Assembly: GCA_949752735.1 (NCBI GenBank)
Contig: OX457042.1
Location: forward strand, 21,791,349-21,855,348
DNA from: Lumbricus terrestris
Lineage: Eukaryota > Annelida > Clitellata > Crassiclitellata > Lumbricidae
Length of the DNA stretch: 64,000 nucleotides
Direction of reading: 5' to 3'
Shown: positions 11,171 through 23,100 of the stretch, piece after piece
Layout: every line of letters begins with the position of its first letter
Position numbering within the stretch: position 1 is the stretch's first letter
Program-made: the position numbers and the translations under genes
The notes under the pieces: generated by a model
Seen by the model: the letters and a program-made list of their open reading frames with translations, nothing else
Told to the model about the DNA's origin: nothing
Database searches by the model: none

Positions 11171-14100
11171 CTAGCCAAACACGTTGAACCACATGTACAG
11201 TACTGCAGCTTTATGCACAGTGAATGAACATTTTTGTGAAACATGCTTTATGATAGAGTTGCAATGCGGACTTGTTCAAGCAAGTGTTCAAAGGAAGAAA
11301 TTTTAACTGAAGAACGTGAAGAAGACTACTGATATGAACAAACAACTACCAAGTAACTACTAACTAAAGAACAATTAACATATTAATTTACTGGTAAAAG
11401 AAAAAAAGTTACTTTTGCACTTGTCGTTACTTATTGCGGAATATATTTGATCACAATTAACTATTAATTCGATAATTTCTAAATAGCCTACTATGAAAAA
11501 ATTCACCATTAACAGCTCTACTAGTATTATATTGAAGTTAAGATGACGACGAGTAACATGTCACAACGATCAGCAATACGACAATAAAGCGGTTGACATA
11601 TATGACTGAAAAACAATCACAACAAAAGAGATTGATTGATCAATTATTTGACTGTTTGATCGATTGATTGATTGAATACCTGTCATGTCGGATGAACTCG
11701 ACCCGATGTCCCACGTGGCAAGTTTTGGCGCAGCTGATGCAGATTGCGTTCGTTTCGGTCGTCTTGCAGGTGTGGCACCTGGAGAAGGTCATCAAAGGTC
11801 AGCATTTAATCAAAACGCAATCAACACTTTAACATTAAACTGTAAGCATGTACAAAAAAGCTAATGGCAACCTCGTCTCTTAATCTCGCAGTTAAAGTGT
11901 TAAAGGCCTCGATTCTGTCTTCAATATGAACAATGCATCATACAAAAAAGTAGTTCGTAAACAATCAAAACAGATGCTACTTAAATGAATTAATGGCGAT
12001 TTTTTGATAAGGCTCTGACAGACAGGATTACACAGCAAAGTGCTAGATATAAAAGACACATTGATAATGGCAGCTTCAAGTACATTTGAATATTCGTGTT
12101 ATAATGCCACTATATCAAAAATCAAACATGAGATCCATGTTACTGGTCATGCTATGTTAGAATCCATAGCATGATGAAGCATGTCATCAAGAGCATATGC
12201 ATAACAAGTTTTTCAAGAAATACCTACGTTCTTATGCAATGAATCAAACTGATTGAATGTCTGTTATGTTATATTGCGTGTGATAGTTAAGTCTTAGCTA
12301 AGTATCGATTAGGCATTAGTTAAGTTGACTTCTTATAAATTCCTTCCGATTTATTTGTGTTTCTGAAATGATTAAACTAGCGGTCATGTACATTTGTGCT
12401 TTGTACTTCTGCGATTACTGTGTGGCCCTAATAGCAGGATTATCCATCCCTTCTGGGTCTCCATTTGATAACTACGAATTTACTTGATTCCTTTGTTTTA
12501 CTGCCATAGTTGTTTGTGTGGTATATTTAGGAAAATAAAAAATTGAACTGAATTGAATACCGTGAGAAACTTACCGGTAGAAATCGCTCATTGGAAAGCT
12601 CGTGTAGCTCGACAGTTTGTAGAGACACTGATTACCATCGAGTGCTTTCTTAACAAGATTCTGGTTGCCATACACCACGTTACCTACACCACGAAACAAC
12701 AAAACAAAACAAAAGGCAATTTAAAATAAAGGAAAGCCACAGAGTGGAATCAAAGAAATTTGTCAGATAATTATGAGCAGATGCAGAAAACTTAAGTTTC
12801 TCAGTTGAAAGATTTGAACCAGTCAAACATTTGAACCAGCAGCTGTGGAGTGACCAGCAGTACAGACATTCACTCTGCCACAGGCAAGAGAGTTACTAAC
12901 TGCCAATAAAGACTTCTGCACCTGTTACTGGCTGGTAAGTTACAAACACGTTATAAAGGAGCCAGCCAATTATAGCCTGACGCCACAAATGTTTAGAGCG
13001 GCACTAGAAATGAAAATAACTTTACAAATTAACCAGAAGCTCATGTCTAGACAAATGCAACAGCATAGGATACATCTTCTTCTTCTCATGATGCAGCAAG
13101 CGTCTTTATCTACGGACATATCTAAAGTCATCCTCATGGTTAACTAATGGTAAACCAGAGATATCCGAGATCTAAAGGAAAGACGCAAAAGTTAGCCGAT
13201 GAAATTGCTTTACAAGTTTTCACAATAGTTCAACAATTCTATGCAGTATATGTATATGCAGATGAACTAACACAAAGTACTTTCGAGAACTGGTTGAATG
13301 CAAGTTGCCATGCAGATAAACTAACACCAAGTACCTTTGAGTACTGGTTGAAAACAAGTTGTTAGGCCAACAAATTAGCACCAAGTACATTTGAGTACTG
13401 GCTGAACACCAGAACTTGTCAGACAGAAAAATTAACACCAAGTACCTTTGAGTACTGGTTGAATGCCAGTTGCCAGGCAGATGCCATCGAATCTGTTGTT
13501 GAAGATCTTGTTCCACTCCATCGTGGCCGTTGCACCATTCGTTATCTCGATGCCAGCCGCCTGCCCGTCAAATATCCGGTTGCTACGGATCGTTGGGTTG
13601 CTATGGTTACTGATGAGAATACCAGATTGAGCATTTCGGAAGATGTCATTGTGTTCCAGAAGACCTGTCAACAAAAAAGACAACAATGATGACAATGGTT
13701 GTGCTTTGTAAGGTGTCACGTGTCTCGGTGCATACTTTGTGGGCGCGGTGGTGTAGTGTTGGGTTTGGTGCCTTGGGGTCAGAGGTTTCCAGGTTCAAAT
13801 CAACCTCAAGCCGCAGTGTAAGGAACTTCAGCAAGTCTTTCACTTGCAAGTGCTCATACGCTTCGTCGTGAAACTCTGATGGTGTCTGCACTGTAGTCGG
13901 GAGCACCTCTGATTAGATAGCTTGAAGTGGCGCTATAGCAGATGCAAGAAATAAATAAATAAAATAACAAATAAATACTTACCTCCATTTTTACAATAGT
14001 ACATGCATTAATTTTGACATTGCATTTACATGTAGTCAAGACAGCGATTCCCAACCCCTTTTTGTCTTGCGGCACACCAAGAAAGAATAAAACTATTAGA

Positions 14101-17100
14101 ATTCTTCTCGCGGCACACAGGTTGGGAATCACCGAGTTAATATTGATAATCTCATTATGAATTGATATACATACAGAACAGATCAAGTCTGGTTAAATTC
14201 TTCAACTAATCTTTTTTGATTGGCTATCCTTGGTTATTCATCTAAGGTAATAACTATCTGTGTGATCCTAACTAGCGGATCTACATCCCTTTTGGCATCC
14301 CTTTGTCGCCAATGTATTTTATTACTCCATGTTTCCAACATAACTTGGCCATAACACAAATCAGCCAGACAAGCATATGCATACAACTATCACCTGGTCA
14401 CCTGGTGCCGTCAGCTCTTGGAGCTCTGGCGACAGTCATGATGTATCCTTTCCATTGTCTCCTGTTTATTGTCGCCTCTCTTAGCTCTTCCAAGCTCATT
14501 CCAGACTTTTCCTGTACTTCATCCATCCACCTTTTCCTTGGTCTTCCCAACAATATTGATAATCTCATTATGAGTTGATATACATACAGAACAGATCAAG
14601 TCTGGTTAATCCGATCATGTAGCGATTTCAATTTCAATTTGGATTTCAATTTAGCAGTCCAACTATACAACTATACATGGATACAAATCAATGCCTACGC
14701 TTTGCAGTGCGGCCAAACAAAAGACGGTCCTCAGACGAACAATGGTTTACCTTTGCCATTGTTGAAGATGCAGATTCCCCCGTCTCTGCCATCATGAATT
14801 TTGTTGTACCTCAGCTCTGGATTGCCTTCCGTCTTAATCCAGATGCCGGCCATTGCGTTGTCGAAGATCTCGTTATGTTCGATGAAACCGAGTCCCCCGC
14901 TGTAGACGAGAATTCCTCCGTTGTGTCCGCCCCAGATCTTGTTGTTCTTTATGATCGGATTGCTTCCCGTTCTAAAACAACAGAACTTTCTATTGTTATC
15001 TTATCTCATCTTGTCGGCATATTTGCGACGTGTCAAGTCAAACAGGATTGTCAACCACCACACCCTGTCTAAAGGTTTCAAATTACCCCGGTTTCAGATT
15101 ACCCCCCTGCACACTAGATTTGCATCATTTATTGCCTTTATTGCGCTAAAAACATCCGTCTTCCCACTTCGTGGTTTGTTATCAATATTTCCATCTGTAA
15201 CTAAAATACTAATCGCTATTAAAGTCACATGAAGAAACGGCTTCGAGGCTATTATTTTTTATCGGATCAAAATATTGATAACAAACCACGAAGTGGGACA
15301 ATGGATGAAAATCTACAGAGCAAAACCCAAAGCGGGATCATATTTTGGATTTTTTTAGCGCAATAAAGGCGATGAATGATGCAAATCTAGTGTGCAGGGG
15401 GAATCTGAAACTGGGGGTAATTTGAAACCTTTACACCGGGGTCCACATCCAACCAGGGCAGAAAGATTTCTCAATATTTCAGACATACCTGGCGAGTCGG
15501 AGGATCAGATGAAGAACAATAAAATTAAAGAACAATAGTGGTCATCCATCTTTTGTAAAGTAAGGCAGCAGCGCCACGTTACACATGCCATCACATAATC
15601 TAATCTAATAAATTAGATGACATGTTAGATATGCGACACATTGTTCGTCCATTTGCTCTGATGACCATAATCTGCGATGTGCTGGTCAACAGAACCGTCT
15701 AAAACATCATCAGTCACTACATCACAGACAGAACTGCTGGTCACCATGCCAACTCTCCATTAAACAAATATGAATCATCATAAAACGAAAGCAAAAGTGT
15801 CTGGTCATACCGGATCTGAATGCCAGAATACATGTGATTGAAGATGTCGTTGTCCTGCAGTGTGCCATGTCCATTGTCGTAGAAATAGACGCCAACCTAA
15901 ATCAAAGACAAAGGCCATATCTACAATCCAGCAATTGTACGTACAGAGGATGATACACAGGTTTCTGCAACAGGATTTCAATTTAGTAGAGTCCATCGTT
16001 TCTCATCACAGAAAGAGGTCAACGCAAACCATATCCATGTATGTAGGTATGTATCATTGGCCAATATGTTTAATTCATAATTTTAATTAATATATATGCA
16101 AATAATTATATATATATATAATTATATATATAATTATATATAATATACATAATTATATATAATATATATAATTATATACATAAATATATATAAACACAGA
16201 TAGATATATATATATATATATCGACAACTGCTGCATTCTGTGGTCCACTAAAGTAGATGAGGAGACAACAACATATGAAACAAGATGAGATAGAATAAAA
16301 TTTGAAAAGACCTGAAAGTTATGGGACTGGATTAAAGGCGACAAGGCTGGATGAAAAACTAAATTGAACTGGGCTGAAATGAGACAAGACACGACGGTAT
16401 TGTATGGAAATCGAGACAAGGAAGAGGAGCGGTTCGCTGCTTGCCTGTTTTCCGCTGTGTATTCGATTGTGGCGTAGGATCGGAGTGCTGCCTGTTGTTA
16501 CCCAAATGCCGGCCAATGCGTTGCTGAAGATTTCGTTGTCTTCGATCAGACCCTGACCTTTCTCGTGCTGCAAACGGAGACAAACAAAAACATCACTAAC
16601 ACTACCAGCCGATGGTATGACAGTCTGAACACTAGATCAGAGGTATAAAAAAAACCAGTTCATTGGCCTTGCCGATGACAGTTTTTTGGCTTCGGTAGTC
16701 TTGTCTTAAGTCTGCTGTGATGTTTGCGACCAATAATGAAGATATAAGTATGTACAATGAAAATGCAAAAAATTAAAGATTCAATTATAAAAAAATTGCA
16801 GGACACTGCCTTACCAAACCTCCTCCAAAACCTGTAGCCTCATCCTGCTAAAGTAACTTCAGCACCCTCGCTCACCACTTACCATAAAATACTGTAACTG
16901 GCCACCCATTAAACAAATTCGATACCCATGGATTAACATGTTACAGCATATGACAAGGTCAGATTTCTCAAGCACTCTGTAACAATAACAACAGTGGAGC
17001 ACAGACAAATGAAACGCCTTACGATGTAGATTCCGCCGTGGTTGCCATGGTGGATTTTATTGCGTCGTATGATCGGATTGCTTCCCGTTCGTATCTGGAT

Positions 17101-20100
17101 GCCGGCGAGAGTATTGCTATGAATGTCGTTCTCTTCGATCAGACCCTGTCCGTCGCCAAAGATGTAGACGCCGCCCTGGTGACCGTTGTAGATCTCGTTC
17201 TTCCTACACGAACAAAAATCAACGCATAATATGTGGCGATCCACACCGAAATCAAAATTAAGTCGGAAAGTACACATAAGAGATATTTAGGGAAATAGTA
17301 TTTTGTATTTTATTATTTTTGTGCCGAATTTAATTTTTTTTAAAAATTTTTTTAAAATTTTATTTTAAACACAAGTTTTGGAGCTATTTTAATATCCTTG
17401 ATATGCATATTAGTCTGTCTTAATTAAGTTAATTGGCTAATTAATTAGCTTAAATGGATCACTTTTCCCTTATATCTTCGGTTGGAATAAAGCTAGAGCA
17501 ATACTTTTTGTGTCATTTTAAAGCCTGAGACAAGACCTTTGATATGATGTATCAAACTCAAAATCTTGGAAAATCACCTTAATGCTGGTTTTGGTGTGTG
17601 GCGCCACATTATAATAAGAAAAACAACAATTTCTATGATGCTCTAACACAGCCATGCCATTACAAGGCCGCTTCATATACAACTAGCCATGCCCTTACAA
17701 GGCCGCTACATATACAACTATCAGCAGGATTGACACCATGTGTGGTTGCACAAACTGCATGGTCTTCAATGTGGTAAGACTGAAAACATAAGCTCTTCCG
17801 ACGACCAACAAGGTATCATTGGGTAGGTGTGGCTCATACTCCGCACTTTGCTGTTGACGTATTTATGTATGCATGCATGAATGCACATATGTGTGTGTGC
17901 ACATTCATTCAATATTCATTACGAGGATTTATATAGCCCCTTCAATTTAACTACTTGGGGCACTCCTGCTGACCCAACCAACCTCAGCTAAAGACAAGAA
18001 TGTGAAACCACTACCACATGTAGTACATACGACGTACCAGATCGTGGGATGGCTGTTTGAGGTGATCCAGACTCCGGCGAAGTTGTTGGAGTGGATTTTA
18101 TTTTCCGAGAAATGCCCACGGCCGTTCTCATGGACATATATGCCGCCCGTCTGACCATTGTGAATCTCGCACTTGATCACCGTTGGATTGGCTCCTGCTT
18201 TCACTTCGAATCCGGCGATTCGATTGTCGTGTATGTTGTTGCACTCAAAGTAGCCCTTCCAAAACACAAACACATCAGTTGCCAGAAATCCGCAAAGTAG
18301 ATGGACAAACAAATACAACAAACGAACAGTCTACATAAAACATAAATAGATGACGCGTAAAAGTGACGTAAAAGGGAAATGGGAAGAATTCAGGCAAGAC
18401 ATCAGTTTGTTATCATGGCGCCATGTGTTCGCTGCCTCGTGTATCAGATCCTAAGCTGCCTCTATGTCGCATGAAAAGGAGACCACCTTTGAGATCATCA
18501 TCATGAAGCATGCCCTCCTGGGGCATTGCATGATGCGGCAACAAATTCCCTCCATTGAGCGCGATCTTCCGCCAAATCCATAGCCTCGCATATGCTAATG
18601 TTCCGTCTCTTGTGATACATACCTTTGAGAGGCAACTTTATTTTTTTTATTAAAGCAATTTGATAAAGCAACAATTCAATGTTGTTTACTTAGGAGCGCC
18701 CCAGTCCACCCCGGTCGAATAGGACAGTGTTGACAACAGTCAGAAATGCGACAGAGACCAATAGGCCTGTGATGAAAAGTAGTAGGAACCCATTAAAGCT
18801 TTTAAGCACATTCAGATATACAGCGACGACATACCAGGCCAAAGTCGAAAGCAAAGATGCCGACATCTCTCCCGTGGTGAATTTCGTTGTTGCGTAAGAT
18901 TGGATTGGCGTGGTTCTTAACCCAAACTCCGGCCAACCCATTGAAACAGATGTCGTTGTTCTCGTAAAGGCCCTTCAAACCAATAATAACAGTCAATCTA
19001 ACATATTCTAAGTTTTAAAATGTATACAGCGCACTATCACAACAATGTACAGCCATTTACTAATGGGCCACGTTCAAGTAAAAGGACATTGCAAAAAATC
19101 GGAATCAATTGGTCAGTCAGCAGCAGGATCTAAAGATGAAAACACAGAATACAGAGGGGAAAAAGTAAGTCAAACTCAAACAGAATGTTCATAGATACAT
19201 GCCACATGTATGGAGTCTGCACTGTAATGTTCTGTATAAACTTTCAACACCGGGGAGGGAGGTTAAAAACATATCTCACAACTTCTGAAAAATATGTACA
19301 ATGTACATCGACTGTACACAGGCAGTAGGAAGGATAATCAGCCTCCTCCTCCAACAACATTGCACACTAACAAAATGACGAAAAGTTGCTAACATAATTA
19401 TACTCTCTTACACAACTCCTAAACTCATCTTCCAACAGGAAATGTTGCAATGCAACTACTCACAAAAGCAAGCACTAACAGAGCAACAGATCATCGGTAA
19501 CATCCAGTGTTTCTACCTCAGCATAATCTGTGATGTAGAGTCCGACATTTTCACAGTAGCTGATGTCACAACTTTTTATGTGAGGGTCCGCCCCACAGCC
19601 TTCAACGCAGACAGCCGCCCCAACTGACAAAGACAACAACAGACAGATCAACTTTTGCTTTGAAACAATGCAGTCCATTGCTAAAGGATAAATTTTTTTT
19701 TTATTTAATGACATCATTCAAAAAAGCTCAACTAAAGGCAGTTCCTATACTTTCTTTGAAATTATACGAAAAAACGGTGCCTAGCCATGGAGCCCATATT
19801 TTTATACATGTATGACCAAACCCTTCAACTACATAATCTGTAACATTAATCAATCAAACACGAATGATTTCTATTACCTACTATCGCATACAAACCAAAT
19901 TCATCAAATACAGATCAATATCATCACATACAGAACAATCTCATCACATACAGACCAATCTAATCCCATACAGACCAAATTCACCACATACAGACCAATC
20001 CCATCCCATACAGACCAATCCCATCACATACAGACCAATCCCATCACATACAGACCAATCGAATCACATACAGACCAATCCCATCAGATACAGACCAATC

Positions 20101-23100
20101 TCAATCACAAACAAGACGAAGACACTGACCAACGGAAGAACTACGGATGATGCAATGATCGAACGTCGGTGAGCACATCTCGGTTATTTCCAAAGCGTAG
20201 TGCTTGTTGAACGGCATCGAACCAGATGGAGGCGAATACTACAAAAAAAAGAATAAGATCAGGTAAAAGCTAAATGATGCACACTGCACAGTTAAATGGC
20301 ACTAGAACATACATCATCTTTCTCAGTTACAATGCTCATATCTGATCTGATAAAATATGTATTAGACTCATTTGATCTTCTCTTAGACTTGCTCTTCCAT
20401 CAGGTCTTATTAGCCTAGGTCTTATTAGCCTATCAAAACGTTAAAACTAGATTTCGCCATTTTGCTGGTCTTCGGTTGTGTCAATGGCAGTTCTCATATT
20501 CATTCCTTGGGACGCTACAGCAAATGAGAGAAAATAAACAAAAAATATCTGATTAATTTACAGACGCTGCTTACTTTCAATGTGATGTATCCCACGTACG
20601 TCTCCTTTGCTCCTTCGTAGCAGATGCACACGGAATCCGTCTGGCGCTCAATGACCACCTGCTCCGCCACATTCAGACCACCCGCTGCAACGTCACCAAA
20701 GAAAATCAGTTCAAACATCGCTCACAAAGTAGTAAAATCTTTTTCCAACTCTGTCTGCTTCTAGGTATGTCCGTCTACCTGCTTTCCACCGGTCCAACAT
20801 GAATATATTCGTCTGCCAGTGACCGGTCGATATCTTCCTATGCATGCATTATGTAAATTCATTAGATGTGATTTGCCGTATTGTCTAAAGGGGTTGTCTA
20901 TAGTATAGACAAGTATAGTATAGTGTCTATACAAGTATTTTGCACAGGTCCTATATAGATTCTATTTAGATACTCTGAATGAATGAATGAACAAATTAAT
21001 GAATGAACGAACGAATGAATATAAAAGGACTTTCTCATCCTTGTCCTCAAGCCACCAGCTTATACACAACAAAGTTTATGAGGAGTTCTTTCAAACAGGC
21101 ACCTCTGCGATATAACACTCTGCACGGTCCTACAGATCATTCACCACAGAGATGAAATTCTGACGGTTTTTGTGTTGGACAACGTTGATGTAATGTACAT
21201 TATTACATTATTACAGTTCAAACTCGACGTCGTCATCTCTGAATCACTTCGTCTACTCCGAATGATGTCTCGTGCATCATTCGTTCAAAACTTAGCCACA
21301 TATCGTTCAAAACTTAGCCACGTATCGTTCAAAAATTAGCCACGTATCGTTCAAAACTTAGCCACGTATCGTTCAAAACTTAGCCCCGTGTTGTCCTCAA
21401 CACATCGCTCGACCTTTTTGTCAACCTCTTTCAATTCTTACACATTCACTTTGCCAGTCCCTCATAAGATAAACCGTTTAGCTATAAAGCACCGTTACAG
21501 TTACAGCCAACCCTTATTGAGTCGATTTATCATTACTGATACGTGTCAAGTCAAAGTACCTGCTCCTAGGATGGTGATGTTGTCATCAAGGGAAAGAGAT
21601 TCGTTTGAGTAAACACCGGCATGGATAAGGATCAACGGATTCTCATCATCCGGATTCTTCGATCCGTTCTCGTCGAGAAAGTTCAACGCAGCAGTTATCG
21701 TATCGAAGTACTAACAACGAATGATGAACAAACATCGCATATGCATGAACAAACATCGCATATGCAAAAACAAACATCACATATGCATGAACAAACATCG
21801 CATATGCAGGAACAAACATCGCATAATGACATATGTAACATACAATATCTGAATCAAATAATATTAATTGCAATTACAAATACAAACAATAGGCAACACT
21901 CCTCTGTCAAGCCGATTGGTCCATTTTGTAGCACACTGGACACAGTGGACAGCAATATAAAATCAAATCATTTTTTTAGTTTAGTGTCTCATTTTGATTA
22001 TCCACATCTGATCTACATTATTTATTTTGAAATATAAAATAAATGAAAATTATTTAATTTTTGTCTTATTCAGTTCCTTCATAGACATAATAAAAAATAA
22101 GAAAATTCACCTAACCTCATGGTTTATTTCATTTCCATGATTAACCATATGAATACAAATGAATTTTTTTTTAATATACCCCAAACACGCAAATATAAAC
22201 ACATAGGACCTTGCTCAAAAAGCACCAGAATTTCACGCTAAATTTCAATTAATTTTCCATATATACAAAGCAAATCTCTGATCTGCCATACAAGAATGTT
22301 TCTTCCTCTCCATCGACTTGGATCAATCGACACGTGCGCTGCATAACCCGGTCGAATGTGAAGAGCTCGATACTAAAATCAAACACACAGTCACACATTA
22401 CAACCTTAAGAACAGCTTTTAAATGCAAGGCAAGCTAACAGAACACTAGTAAAGCGGCATACATACTTTCTTATGTAAGAAATAAATAACCAGTTACCTT
22501 GCCAACTCTTACCATACATTACCCTACCATACCCAAAATTTAACTTTATAACCGTACCAAACCCGAGTTAATTTTACTTCACCGGACATTACCTTACCGT
22601 ATGTACTTCAAATCAGTGAATTCCATCCTACCTTCCTCACTTTACCCTATGTTACCCCACTCTTACAACTCCCAGATCATCGGAATCTGCACTTACTAGG
22701 AGTCGGAAACTGTGCTGCCACGGATTCTTCAATCCACAGAAATCTGGATGCACAAACTTGAAGACCTTTGGTTCAGGATTGACGAGTGGAATCAGATACT
22801 CGTAGACTTCGCGATACAATTTCCTCCTGAATCAAACATAGGCAACAGAAAAATTACACCGGAAAACTTACGGTCATGCTAGGATTTGGTCATTAAACCC
22901 TCTTTAAAAAATTCCAAAAGGTGCTCGAGAAATAATTCAAAAGAGCAAAGTGTCCTTGTGAAGTCTCAAAATTCATTAAACATACTTACAAGAGCACTTA
23001 AGAAACTGCAAAGGATGCTTATGACAATCAAAGGGCATTTAAGAAACTTCAAAGAGCGTCTAAGAAACTCCAAAGGGCACTGACAACCACACTGTTAAAC

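Noticed and set aside
11035..11244. Stand-alone small protein with [10 protein letters not shown]
   Set aside because: It is the last FBXO11 exon read through its acceptor; the upstream Met lies in intron sequence.
14677..15072. Plus-strand 131-codon frame
   Set aside because: Antisense shadow of FBXO11 exon 15, whose minus-strand reading gives an unbroken family match and correct splice sites.
19890..20104. CRISPR-like array (regular 20-bp repeats)
   Set aside because: Units are contiguous without unique spacers and lie in an intron of an animal gene; an ordinary minisatellite.
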